DNA of 64,000 bases, taken from assembly GCA_016928305.1 (NCBI GenBank), contig JAFGKY010000062.1, positions 62,001 to 126,000 of the forward strand, read 5' to 3'. This DNA is from Bacteroidales bacterium. GTDB lineage: Bacteria; Bacteroidota; Bacteroidia; Bacteroidales; UBA10428. Shown in pieces: positions 1 through 7,830 of this stretch. How positions within the stretch are numbered: position 1 is the stretch's first letter; every line of letters begins with the position of its first letter. The notes under the pieces were generated by a model. The model made no database searches, was not told the DNA's origin, and saw nothing but the letters and a program-made list of their open reading frames with translations. Made by a program: the position numbers and the translations under genes.

Positions 1-291
1 AAATGCCTTTCCTACCCCCATAATATTTTCCATAATCGTTTTATCAGCAGAAATTGCCTTTTCAAACATGCACCTAAGTGCCATGTGGGCTCTTATACCA
101 ATGGCAAAATACAGTTCCTCTTTGCTCTTAAAATAAAGATAAATAGTGCCTTTGCTAAGTTCAGCCTTAGCGGCAACATCATCCATCGTAGACTGTTCAA
201 TTCCCTTCTTAAAAAAAACCTTTTCAGCAGCATCCAGAATATCATTCCTGCGCCGTTCCTTTTCCCTTTTTCTTCGCTCAATTATACCCAT
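1..291 (-). CDS. TetR/AcrR family transcriptional regulator, truncated by window edge
   Basis: Reading the minus strand from an ATG at 291 gives [20 protein letters not shown] followed by a classic TetR N-terminal helix-turn-helix: [10 protein letters not shown], then [19 protein letters not shown] and [10 protein letters not shown]. The frame stays open to the left edge, so only the DNA-binding domain and the start of the ligand/dimer domain (about 97 residues) are present. An in-frame ATG at 315 would add eight residues but lies inside the palindromic operator. A TAnnTTTG promoter and the palindrome immediately upstream suggest autorepression. In this phylum such regulators often sit beside RND efflux operons, but the neighbour lies outside the window, so the regulated function is unknown. 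Confidence 0.88.
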   Translation of the reverse strand, partial: MGIIERRKREKERRRNDILDAAEKVFFKKGIEQSTMDDVAAKAELSKGTIYLYFKSKEELYFAIGIRAHMALRCMFEKAISADKTIMENIMGVGKAF

Positions 292-300
292 AGTAATATA

Positions 301-315
301 ATGACCAATAGTCAT
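301..315. promoter_or_regulatory. Probable TetR autoregulatory operator (ATGAC-N5-GTCAT)
   Basis: Positions 301-315 read ATGACCAATAGTCAT, a 5-bp inverted repeat around a 5-bp spacer. It lies between the -7 box at 324-331 and the tetR start at 291, where bound repressor would block initiation. TGAC/GTCA half-sites are common for TetR proteins; binding here is inferred. Confidence 0.55.
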
Positions 316-323
316 ATTAAATA

Positions 324-353
324 CAAATGTATATTATTTAAACTAAAAAACAA
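324..353 (-). promoter_or_regulatory. Bacteroidota-type promoter of the tetR gene
   Basis: On the minus strand a TTG (353-351) is followed by 19 bp and then TACATTTG (331-324), matching the TTTG/TAnnTTTG consensus of the Bacteroidota primary sigma factor. The start codon is 33 bp downstream. Confidence 0.6.
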
Positions 354-492
354 TTATATTTATTGATAATTGGAAATAAGGATAGTTTATCTTCATATAA
401 CAGTTTCATTCATAAGTCAATAAAAAATCTGCTTTTAACACAAAAGTTCAGGAATTAAGAGGAAAATTATCGAACAATATTTCAAAATGATG

Positions 493-509
493 TATTTTTG
501 GTTGACCAA
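493..509 (+). promoter_or_regulatory. -7 box overlapped by an inverted repeat
   Basis: TATTTTTG at 493-500 matches TAnnTTTG. It overlaps a perfect inverted repeat, TTGGT-TG-ACCAA (498-509), just before the ATG at 521. No TTG is seen at the -33 spacing. Such placement would suit a repressor site, but chance is possible; no regulator is assigned. Confidence 0.4.
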
Positions 510-520
510 AACCATATCTT

Positions 521-1363
521 ATGAAACGCATCATGATCCTTCCCATATTCTTTCTTCAGCTTTCCATTGCAGCTCAGAATTCATTCCAGTCCGACAGACT
601 GGTTAAGAAATGGGAAACTCCGTCCATACTGAGAACACCCGAATCGGTATGTTTTGATCAGCAACGAAATGTAATCTATGTTTCCAATGTGGCGGGAGGT
701 CCTTCCGACAAGGATAATAACGGTTTCATAACAAGTCTTTCGCCCGAAGGTAAAATATTAGAGCTGGAATGGTGCAAAGGACTGAGTGCACCAAAGGGTA
801 TGGGGATAGCCGGTAATTTTCTTTATGTGTCTGATATTGATGAAATTGTTAAAATCGACATAAACCTGCAAAAGATCGTGCAGCGTTTTCCTGTTAACAG
901 TGCTAAATTTCTCAATGACATCACCATTGATAAAGAGGGTTTTGTTTACGTATCTGACATGAATGATAATGCCATTTACCGGATAAAGAACGGTGCTCCT
1001 GAGCTTTTCATACAATCCGAACAGCTGAATCATCCCAATGGTCTGTTTGTGAGTGGCAGTAATCTGTTTGCAGGATTACGGGACAGGATTGTTTGCATTA
1101 GTCTGAAATCCAGGGAAATCAAAGACTACATATTGAATACCGGCGGCATTGACGGTATTGTGTCAGATGAAAAAGGCAACTACATTATTTCAGACTGGCT
1201 TGGGAATGTACACCTGGTTCATACGAAAAATCCAAAAGTAAAATTGCTCGATACAACTCCCGAAAAGATTAATGCTGCTGATATTGAGTTCATACCATCC
1301 ATGAACCTTTTGTTGGTTCCCACCTTTGGTGACAACAGGGTTATGGCGTATGAGTTGAAATAG
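521..1363 (+). CDS. Secreted SMP-30/NHL-type beta-propeller protein
   Basis: A 280-residue protein opening with a signal peptide (MKRIMILPIFFLQLSIAAQ, cleavage near residue 19). The body has recurring beta-propeller strands of the SMP-30/gluconolactonase/NHL type: PESVCFDQQRNVIYVSN (about 40-56), FLNDITIDKEGFVYVSD (about 130-146), LNHPNGLFVSG and GIDGIVSDEKGNYIISDW. These repeats resemble gluconolactonase-like proteins, in which acidic and Asn residues bind a divalent metal. No sorting domain or lipobox is present, so a periplasmic location is likely. The exact substrate cannot be told; a sugar-lactone hydrolase or a non-catalytic propeller are both possible. The gene stands alone, convergent with lptB. 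Confidence 0.8.
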   Translation: MKRIMILPIFFLQLSIAAQNSFQSDRLVKKWETPSILRTPESVCFDQQRNVIYVSNVAGGPSDKDNNGFITSLSPEGKILELEWCKGLSAPKGMGIAGNFLYVSDIDEIVKIDINLQKIVQRFPVNSAKFLNDITIDKEGFVYVSDMNDNAIYRIKNGAPELFIQSEQLNHPNGLFVSGSNLFAGLRDRIVCISLKSREIKDYILNTGGIDGIVSDEKGNYIISDWLGNVHLVHTKNPKVKLLDTTPEKINAADIEFIPSMNLLLVPTFGDNRVMAYELK

Positions 1364-1365
1364 TA

Positions 1366-1430
1366 GTTCACGGTTCACGGTTAACAGTTCACGAATTGCT
1401 GTTCACTGTTTACCGTTAACTGTTAACTTA
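1366..1430. repeat. Intergenic GTTCACGGTTAACAG-type repeat cluster
   Basis: Between two convergent genes, short words such as GTTCACGGTT, GGTTAACAGT, CTGTTCACTG and ACCGTTAACTG recur on both strands, so the stretch can fold on itself (GTTAACAGT against ACTGTTAAC). Related words occur in other gaps of this window, near 6480, 31540, 48550, 53240 and 60010-60185. It may also serve as a bidirectional transcription end, but no clear U tract is seen. Confidence 0.5.
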
Positions 1431-1433
1431 TTT

Positions 1434-2156
1434 CTACCGCAACTCAAAATTCTTCCCCAGGTAAACCCGTCTTACCTGCTCGTCCTCGGCCAATTCCTTG
1501 GATGTGCCCTGCTTCAGTATTTCACCTTCAAATAACAGATAGGCTCTGTCGGTAATAGACAGCGTTTCATGTACATTATGATCGGTAATTAGGATCCCTA
1601 TGTTTTTATCCTTCAGGTTGGCAACAATTGACTGGATGTCCTCCACAGCAATCGGATCTACTCCGGCAAACGGTTCATCAAGCAGGAAAAAATGGGGTTT
1701 CAGGGCCAAAGCCCGGGCTATTTCAGTGCGGCGTCTTTCCCCCCCCGAAAGCTGTATACCAAGGCTTTTGCGTATTTTCTGCAAACCAAACTCATTAATA
1801 AGTGATTCAACCCTGAAACGTTGTTCTTCCTTGGTTAAATTAGTCATTTCGAGTATCGCCCTGAGATTATCTTCAACGCTTAGCCTGCGAAAAACAGAAG
1901 CTTCCTGAGCCAGGTAACCAATACCTTTCTGAGCCCTTCGGTATACCGGTTCGCGGGTAATATCTTCATCTTCCAGGTAGATCCTGCCTTCGTTGGGCGC
2001 AATCAATCCTACGATCATATAAAATGAAGTTGTTTTACCGGCACCATTTGGCCCGAGCAGTCCCACAATTTCACCCTGTTCAACCTGAATGGAAACATTT
2101 TTGACCACTGTGCGCGATCGATATCTCTTGACTAAATTTTCGGTTCTGAGGATCAT
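1434..2156 (-). CDS. lptB: LPS export ABC transporter ATP-binding protein LptB
   Basis: A 240-residue ABC ATPase of the LptB/YhbG branch. Visible are Walker A (GPNGAGKTT, about 35-43), a Q-loop segment, the signature LSGGERRR (about 136-143), Walker [13 protein letters not shown] (about 155-166) and the switch histidine in ITDHNVHET. LptB powers extraction of lipopolysaccharide from the inner membrane through LptF/LptG for transport by LptC-A-D. The [10 protein letters not shown] stretch and the full-length C-terminus are typical of LptB rather than LivG/F. The gene follows tatC on the same strand with a 24-bp gap and probably shares its promoter. The lptF/G/C partners are not in the window. 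Confidence 0.92.
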   Translation of the reverse strand: MILRTENLVKRYRSRTVVKNVSIQVEQGEIVGLLGPNGAGKTTSFYMIVGLIAPNEGRIYLEDEDITREPVYRRAQKGIGYLAQEASVFRRLSVEDNLRAILEMTNLTKEEQRFRVESLINEFGLQKIRKSLGIQLSGGERRRTEIARALALKPHFFLLDEPFAGVDPIAVEDIQSIVANLKDKNIGILITDHNVHETLSITDRAYLLFEGEILKQGTSKELAEDEQVRRVYLGKNFELR

Positions 2157-2180
2157 GCAACAATTGTTATTAATATAGTA

Positions 2181-2999
2181 TTATCCGGCCATACTGGTAA
2201 CCTCCTGCAGGAAAACCCGCTTGGAAATCAGAATGCTGATCTCGTAAAGAACAAGTAAGGGAAGAGCTACCAGGAGCTGACTGAAAACATCGGGAGAAGG
2301 AGTAATAATGGCTGCCAGAATAAGAATAGCGACAATAGCGTGTCTTCGGTGACTTTTTAAGAAATCAGGCGTAACCAATCCGATCTTAGTCAGGAAATAC
2401 GTCACGGCTGGAAGTTCAAAAACGATTCCGGAGGCCATACCAATTCCTGTTACATTAGCCACATATGACATAAGCTTAATATTATTCTGGGCAATTTCAC
2501 TCACTTTATAATTCAGGAGAAAATTAACAGTCAGCGGGCAAATTACAAAATAGCCAAAAAGAAGACCTGTAAGAAACAGTAATGATACTGCCAAGACAGC
2601 TCCCCTTGCTGCTTTACGTTCTTTTGTGTACAGCGCAGGTCTGACAAATTTCCAGAATTCATAAAAAACATAAGGTGAAGCAATTATCAGCCCTGCAATA
2701 ACGGATATCTTAATATGAGTTGTAAATTGTCCGGCCATCTCAATGCTTTGTAACATAATGGGCTTGGTATTCAGACAAAGTTTTGGAATATCCATGGCAT
2801 ATCCAAGCCTGCAGAGTAATTTGTTGGTAATAAAATCGGCATGACTGGGCCCCATGATAATTACGTCAAAAACAATTCGTTTAAAAAAAAAGGCCAGAAC
2901 AGCAAAAACAACAATTGCCCCAGCCGAACGAATTAAATGCCACCTCAACTCCTCCAGGTGTTCAAGAAAAGTCATTTCACCCTTCTGCTTATCGGTCAT
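2181..2999 (-). CDS. tatC: Twin-arginine translocase subunit TatC
   Basis: Six-helix inner-membrane protein that recognises twin-arginine signal peptides and, with TatA/B, exports folded proteins. TatC marks are the N-terminal FLEHLEELRWHLIRS, the loop FYEFWKFVRPALYTKERKAA and the hydrophobic stretch AIVAILILAAIITPSPDVFSQ with the conserved TPSPDVFSQ motif. I chose the ATG at 2999 because it gives the usual MTDKQKGEMTFLEHL start; an upstream in-frame ATG at 3023 would add eight unconserved residues. The protein is about 272 residues, a little longer than E. coli TatC because of a loop between the first two helices. It leads a tatC-lptB pair. Confidence 0.94.
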   Translation of the reverse strand: MTDKQKGEMTFLEHLEELRWHLIRSAGAIVVFAVLAFFFKRIVFDVIIMGPSHADFITNKLLCRLGYAMDIPKLCLNTKPIMLQSIEMAGQFTTHIKISVIAGLIIASPYVFYEFWKFVRPALYTKERKAARGAVLAVSLLFLTGLLFGYFVICPLTVNFLLNYKVSEIAQNNIKLMSYVANVTGIGMASGIVFELPAVTYFLTKIGLVTPDFLKSHRRHAIVAILILAAIITPSPDVFSQLLVALPLLVLYEISILISKRVFLQEVTSMAG

Positions 3000-3084
3000 T
3001 TGATTAAAAATGATAATGAACAACTATATAAAATGATCTATAAAAATACCATTCCAATACAGATTAATTACTGAAAAAATTATT

Positions 3085-3133
3085 AACTTAGTTAGTTAAG
3101 TTTACAAATGTATTGATTATTCCGAATATTCAA
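3085..3133 (-). promoter_or_regulatory. Promoter of tatC-lptB with an adjacent inverted repeat
   Basis: On the minus strand TTG (3133-3131), 18 bp, then TACATTTG (3112-3105) fit the Bacteroidota promoter consensus. Just downstream an inverted repeat AACTTA-N6-TAAGTT (3085-3102) covers the likely transcription start and may be an operator or a 5'-leader hairpin. Confidence 0.55.
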
Positions 3134-3182
3134 GATCATCCAGGGCTTTGAAAAAGCTATTCTGTCTGATTATTACAAAATT

Positions 3183-5375
3183 ATGAGCGTTAAAACTGAA
3201 ATTTCATTAAGTGAAGTTTTAAAAAAGCATTTTGGATTTACCAGCTTCAAAGGAAATCAGGAGCTTATTATTCGTAATGTAATGGCTGGCAATGATACTT
3301 TTGTGTTGATGCCAACCGGTGGAGGAAAGTCTCTTTGCTACCAGTTACCCGCACTTATTCTTGAAGGCACCGCTATCATTATTTCACCCCTGATTGCACT
3401 TATGAAGAACCAGGTCGATTCCATGCGCAGTTTCAGCGAAGATGACGGTGTTGCTCATTTCCTCAATTCTTCCTTAAACAAAGCCTCCATAACCAAAGTC
3501 AAAAATGATATTCTTGAAGGCAGGACTAAATTACTCTATATTGCACCAGAATCACTTACAAAGGAAGATAATATTCAATTTCTCAAGCAGGTAAAGATTT
3601 CATTCTATGCCATTGACGAAGCCCATTGTATTTCAGAATGGGGGCATGATTTCAGACCGGAATACCGTAGGATAAGGCCGATTATCAATGATATAGGTTT
3701 TGCACCCACCATTGCACTAACAGCAACAGCCACACCTAAAGTTCAACACGACATCCAGAAAAACCTCGGAATGCTGGAAGCTCATGTATTCAAATCATCA
3801 TTCCGGAGATCCAATCTTTATTATGAAATCAGGCCAAAGAAAAACGTTACCAAGGAAATAATTAAATACATTAAAAACAATCATGGGAAGTCAGGGATTA
3901 TTTATTGCCTGAGCCGTAAAAAGGTGGAGGAACTTGCTGAAACATTAAAGGTAAATGGTATTAAAGCCTTACCTTATCATGCGGGTCTTGACTCTACCAC
4001 CCGAAGCACGAACCAGGATAAATTTCTGCTTGAAGAAGTGGATGTCATTGTAGCTACTATTGCATTCGGCATGGGTATTGATAAACCCGATGTAAGGTTC
4101 GTAATTCACTACGATATCCCGAAAAGCCTTGAAGGCTATTATCAGGAGACCGGACGGGCCGGCCGTGATGGCGGTGAAGGGAAATGTATTGCTTTTTACA
4201 GTTATAAGGACATTCAGAAACTGGAAAAATTTATGCAGGGTAAACCTATTGCCGAACAGGAAATCGGGAAGCAATTGTTACTGGAAACGGTAGCTTATGC
4301 AGAATCATCGGTTTGCCGCCCCAAGCAACTCCTGAATTACTTTGGTGAGGAAATGAAAGGTACCTGTGATAACTGTGACAATTGCCTCCATCCTAAAATC
4401 AATTTTGAAGGAAGTGAATATATTATTAAAGTTATACAAACCATAGTTGCAGTAAAGGAAAAATTTAAAGCCGACCATATTGCCGGTATATTAACCGGAA
4501 TCAAATCAAGTGCCGTCAAATCATATAACCATCACATGCTGGATGTGTTTGGATCGGGACAAGAAAAAGATGAGAAATTCTGGAACATGGTAATCCGGCA
4601 GGCACTAATCGCCAGGCTTATTCAAAAGGACATAGAGAACTACGGATTGTTAAAGGTCGATCCCAAAGGATTGGAATACATCCAGAATCCATATTCAATT
4701 ATGCTTTCCGAAGACCATGATTACGCCGATACAGATGAAACGGAAGAAAATCTGGCTGGACCAGAAAGACCAGGAACAGTGGACGAAGAATTGTTTAACA
4801 TTCTGAAAAGCCTGCGTAAAAAAATATCCAAACAGCTTAATCTTCCTCCTTTTGTTATTTTCCAGGATCCCTCACTTGAAGATATGGCAATTCAATATCC
4901 GGTTTCCATCGAAGAACTACAGAGTATTACCGGTGTGGGAGCAGGAAAGGCAAAACGTTACGGTAAAGAGTTTGTTGAACTTATCAAAAATTACGTCGAC
5001 GAAAAAGAAATCATACGGCCCCAGGATATGGTGGTTAAATCGGTTGTCAATAAGAGCGGCCTAAAAGTATATATCATCCAAAGTATAGACAGAAAAATGG
5101 ACCTTGAAGATATAGCTTCCGCTAAGAATCTGGATATGAGTTACTTGCTGGATGAGATCGAAGCAATCGTAAACTCAGGTACACGATTGAACCTCGATTA
5201 TTATATCAACAATATCCTTGATAAAGATCATCAACAGGAAATTTTCGATTATTTCCGTGAAGAAGCGGAGACAGAATCGCTCGAAGCGGCCTTAAAAGAG
5301 TTGGGAGAAGATAATTATAATGAAGAAGAGATCAGGCTGATGCGAATCAAATTTATGTCTGAAATGGGTAATTGA
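3183..5375 (+). CDS. recQ: ATP-dependent DNA helicase RecQ
   Basis: A 730-residue 3'-5' superfamily 2 helicase for recombination and fork repair. In order: Walker A in PTGGGKSLCYQLP (about 44-56), DEAH in AIDEAHCISEWGHDFRPEYR (about 144-163), motif III ALTATATP, the C-terminal RecA-like lobe with GIIYCLSRKKVEEL, FGMGIDKPDVRFVIHYD and the arginine finger in QETGRAGRDG, the RecQ zinc site (C-RPKQLLNYFGE then CDNCDNC), the winged-helix RQC segment, and an HRDC domain near residues 530-610 (LPPFVIFQDPSLEDMA). A further C-terminal segment of about 100 acidic residues goes beyond the E. coli protein and is common in Bacteroidota RecQ. The start ATG at 3183 places the helicase core at the expected distance. 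Confidence 0.95.
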   Translation: MSVKTEISLSEVLKKHFGFTSFKGNQELIIRNVMAGNDTFVLMPTGGGKSLCYQLPALILEGTAIIISPLIALMKNQVDSMRSFSEDDGVAHFLNSSLNKASITKVKNDILEGRTKLLYIAPESLTKEDNIQFLKQVKISFYAIDEAHCISEWGHDFRPEYRRIRPIINDIGFAPTIALTATATPKVQHDIQKNLGMLEAHVFKSSFRRSNLYYEIRPKKNVTKEIIKYIKNNHGKSGIIYCLSRKKVEELAETLKVNGIKALPYHAGLDSTTRSTNQDKFLLEEVDVIVATIAFGMGIDKPDVRFVIHYDIPKSLEGYYQETGRAGRDGGEGKCIAFYSYKDIQKLEKFMQGKPIAEQEIGKQLLLETVAYAESSVCRPKQLLNYFGEEMKGTCDNCDNCLHPKINFEGSEYIIKVIQTIVAVKEKFKADHIAGILTGIKSSAVKSYNHHMLDVFGSGQEKDEKFWNMVIRQALIARLIQKDIENYGLLKVDPKGLEYIQNPYSIMLSEDHDYADTDETEENLAGPERPGTVDEELFNILKSLRKKISKQLNLPPFVIFQDPSLEDMAIQYPVSIEELQSITGVGAGKAKRYGKEFVELIKNYVDEKEIIRPQDMVVKSVVNKSGLKVYIIQSIDRKMDLEDIASAKNLDMSYLLDEIEAIVNSGTRLNLDYYINNILDKDHQQEIFDYFREEAETESLEAALKELGEDNYNEEEIRLMRIKFMSEMGN

Positions 5376-5422
5376 TTCGTTACCTGAATAATCGATATAC
5401 TATTCACAAACGTATTATGGTT

Positions 5423-6457
5423 ATGAAAAAAATTGTATGTATCCTTATTGATTTCTGTTTCCTGCTTATTACCGCGTTCTCTCAGAAGCCTCCTGTTTTA
5501 ACTTATGAAACGCACGCGCTTCAGGCAGGTCTGAACAACAACATGATCCTGTGCAAATATGTCGATCCCGGTCATGAGGGGTATAATGCTTTATGGGACT
5601 TTTCATTCCTTGAAGCCATTTCGGATTTTACGGGGACCATCTCAGGAAACACACGATTGAAAGTTACTGATGCTTTTAACCAGGCAAATACAGCACTGGC
5701 GGAATTCGGCAACCGCTTTTATCTGAAGGTCACTCCGGATAACATTGAACAGTATGGATATTCCACACACAATAACACGGTTATTGTAACTTATAAAAAG
5801 CCATTTATAAAAATGGTATTCCCGTTTACCATGGGGGACCGGTATTCGGGAGATTATTATGGTTCCATGAAAATGGGGAACTGTGAATTTCCTCTGGCAG
5901 GCAATTATGAAGTTACAGCCGATGGATCGGGTAAACTGATATTGCCCGGAAATGCAACTATTGACAATGCCTTAAGGGTAAAGACAGTAAAATCGTATGA
6001 AATGGAAGTTAGCGGAACAACTCATTTTATCAATATTACTACTTTTCGCTGGTATGGGTGTTACAACCGATATCCCCTGCTTGTACTGACAGCCATAAAA
6101 ACATCAGTCGGCTACTCTGTAACCTATAGTTATCAGGCAGCCTATAACAATGTAATAAATTCACCGGTGGCAGATGTTGAGCCAGACAAGTATTCAACAT
6201 CCATACGTGCTTATCCAAATCCAGCCCATGAAAGGATGACAATTGAATATAAGCTTGTCAGTCCGGGTAAAGTGAAAATTGAAATATACAATAACACAGG
6301 AAGAATGATCCGTACTCTGCTTGATGACTATATGGACACTGGCATATACAGGTTCCCATTCTTTCCCGGAAAAGAAGGCCTCTCTCCCGGTATATATATT
6401 ATCAAGGCAGATCTTAACCAGACTGTTGTAACAGAAGAAATTGCCATAATAAAGTAG
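5423..6457 (+). CDS. Secreted protein with type IX sorting domain, function unknown
   Basis: The start at 5423 yields a clear signal peptide (MKKIVCILIDFCFLLITAFSQ); in-frame ATGs at 5372 and 5417 only add a hydrophilic leader, and the first overlaps the recQ stop. The mature part (about residues 20-255) is beta-rich, with no catalytic motif I recognise. The last 80 residues form a Por secretion-type C-terminal domain: AYPNPAHERMTIEYK, then KIEIYNNTGRMIR, then LSPGIYIIKADLN ending in EEIAIIK. This predicts export through the outer membrane by the type IX system and surface attachment or release. It directly follows recQ but is probably only incidentally linked to it. Confidence 0.8.
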   Translation: MKKIVCILIDFCFLLITAFSQKPPVLTYETHALQAGLNNNMILCKYVDPGHEGYNALWDFSFLEAISDFTGTISGNTRLKVTDAFNQANTALAEFGNRFYLKVTPDNIEQYGYSTHNNTVIVTYKKPFIKMVFPFTMGDRYSGDYYGSMKMGNCEFPLAGNYEVTADGSGKLILPGNATIDNALRVKTVKSYEMEVSGTTHFINITTFRWYGCYNRYPLLVLTAIKTSVGYSVTYSYQAAYNNVINSPVADVEPDKYSTSIRAYPNPAHERMTIEYKLVSPGKVKIEIYNNTGRMIRTLLDDYMDTGIYRFPFFPGKEGLSPGIYIIKADLNQTVVTEEIAIIK

Positions 6458-6666
6458 GAAAGACTCAAAGATAAGGAGTTCATAGTTAACGGTGAAGTCT
6501 CATATGCAGGAATCCACACTTCATGGTATAGATTCCAGGCTTCATCGTACCTGATTTTTTATCCGTGGCCCGCATTCTGCTTTCCGGTCCTCCTTAGTTC
6601 ACAAAGAGGAAAATATGCAGACACTCTAATGAATAACCCGTCAATTCCTATCCGTCAGTTATATGT

Positions 6667-7830
6667 TCATTGTATTCTCCCCTTCCATTGCACCGGGACT
6701 AAAAAAGCCCATGCAATGCTCAATGAAAGATAGAATGGATAAACAATGCCGGAAACTAAATATGCACCGGGCCTGAATTTAATATGGAGAAATGCCAATA
6801 AAGCCGACATAAAAAATCCATCTGCCAGCAACTTCATTATAAACAATATCATAAAAAGCCATGGGTGATCAGCCAGTAACCAATACAGGCCTGCCGTTAA
6901 TACAGACAAATTAGCGAGCAAAACAACAAGAGCCGTACGTAAGATTTCCCAATCCCGGTAGTATAAACTTTTTGAAATCCATCTCGAGCGTTGTCGGAGG
7001 AAATCATGTAAATTTGATTTTGTTTTTGTTGATATCAGGGCTTGTTTTGATTTCAGTACTTTTATATGTGCACGATAGTGCTTTTTCAATTGCAGCAGCA
7101 GAAATGTATCGTCTCCCGAAGCTACTGCCTTTACCATGGGATCTTTATACCTGAAATAGATATCTTTCCGGTAGCATAAATTGGCCCCGCTGCAAAAGAT
7201 TGGATTGCCAATGATTGCAGATGATGCTCCGGCACCTGTCAGACTGATTGACTCAATCAGCTGGAAATAATCAAAAAACCGCAGACCGGAGGTTTCCGGA
7301 ATTACAAGTCCGATGATCATAACGGGTGCGAAATCCCGGTAAAATGATGCAATAGTACTCAACCATTGTTTGCCTGCCCGGCAATCAGCATCCGTGGTCA
7401 CGATAAGTTCATGGTTGGCAGCATGATTTCCGGCATCAATAGCTTCCTTCTTTCCCTTTTTATCCTCCAACATTTGAATCAATCTGAAATGACTGTACAG
7501 ATTGCAGTATTCCCGGACAATAGCTACTGAATTATCATAAGAATGGTCATCAACAAGAATGATCTCCGTTTGTGCCACAGGAAAGTCCTGTTTTGACATA
7601 TCATCCAATATATTAGGAAGCGCCTTTTCTTCATTTCGAAACGGGATGATGACTGAAATGCCGCTTATACCTGAATGGTCGTGGGGTAAATATTCTGGAA
7701 TTCTCTTCCAATGGAAAGTATAGCGGCAGATTAAAACGATATAAAGCAGCAGGGGAGTTATTGTAAAAAAAGCAATCGTAATCATTGAAGCAAGATAAAA
7801 CCTTATCCGTAATGTTTTATGGATAACCAT
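6667..7830 (-). CDS. Membrane glycosyltransferase family 2
   Basis: A 387-residue GT2 enzyme with an N-terminal membrane segment (about 10-38), a cytosolic GT-A domain and three C-terminal hydrophobic helices (about 295-380). GT-A motifs are ISVIIPFRNEEKALPNIL, the first acidic site ILVDDHSYDNS, the metal-binding site VTTDADCRAG, a SGANLCYRK acceptor-loop segment, and RQRSRWISKSLYY, the Q/RxxRW-like motif of processive-type GT2 enzymes. The donor and acceptor are unknown; lipid, exopolysaccharide or surface-glycan synthesis are all possible. Its first 28 bases overlap the 3' end of the histidine kinase gene, suggesting translational coupling. An alternative start at 7785 would remove the overlap but cut into the membrane segment. 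Confidence 0.86.
   Translation of the reverse strand: MVIHKTLRIRFYLASMITIAFFTITPLLLYIVLICRYTFHWKRIPEYLPHDHSGISGISVIIPFRNEEKALPNILDDMSKQDFPVAQTEIILVDDHSYDNSVAIVREYCNLYSHFRLIQMLEDKKGKKEAIDAGNHAANHELIVTTDADCRAGKQWLSTIASFYRDFAPVMIIGLVIPETSGLRFFDYFQLIESISLTGAGASSAIIGNPIFCSGANLCYRKDIYFRYKDPMVKAVASGDDTFLLLQLKKHYRAHIKVLKSKQALISTKTKSNLHDFLRQRSRWISKSLYYRDWEILRTALVVLLANLSVLTAGLYWLLADHPWLFMILFIMKLLADGFFMSALLAFLHIKFRPGAYLVSGIVYPFYLSLSIAWAFLVPVQWKGRIQ

Noticed and set aside
85..366. 93-residue plus-strand ORF
   Set aside because: Antisense to the TetR gene, which has a clear domain match.
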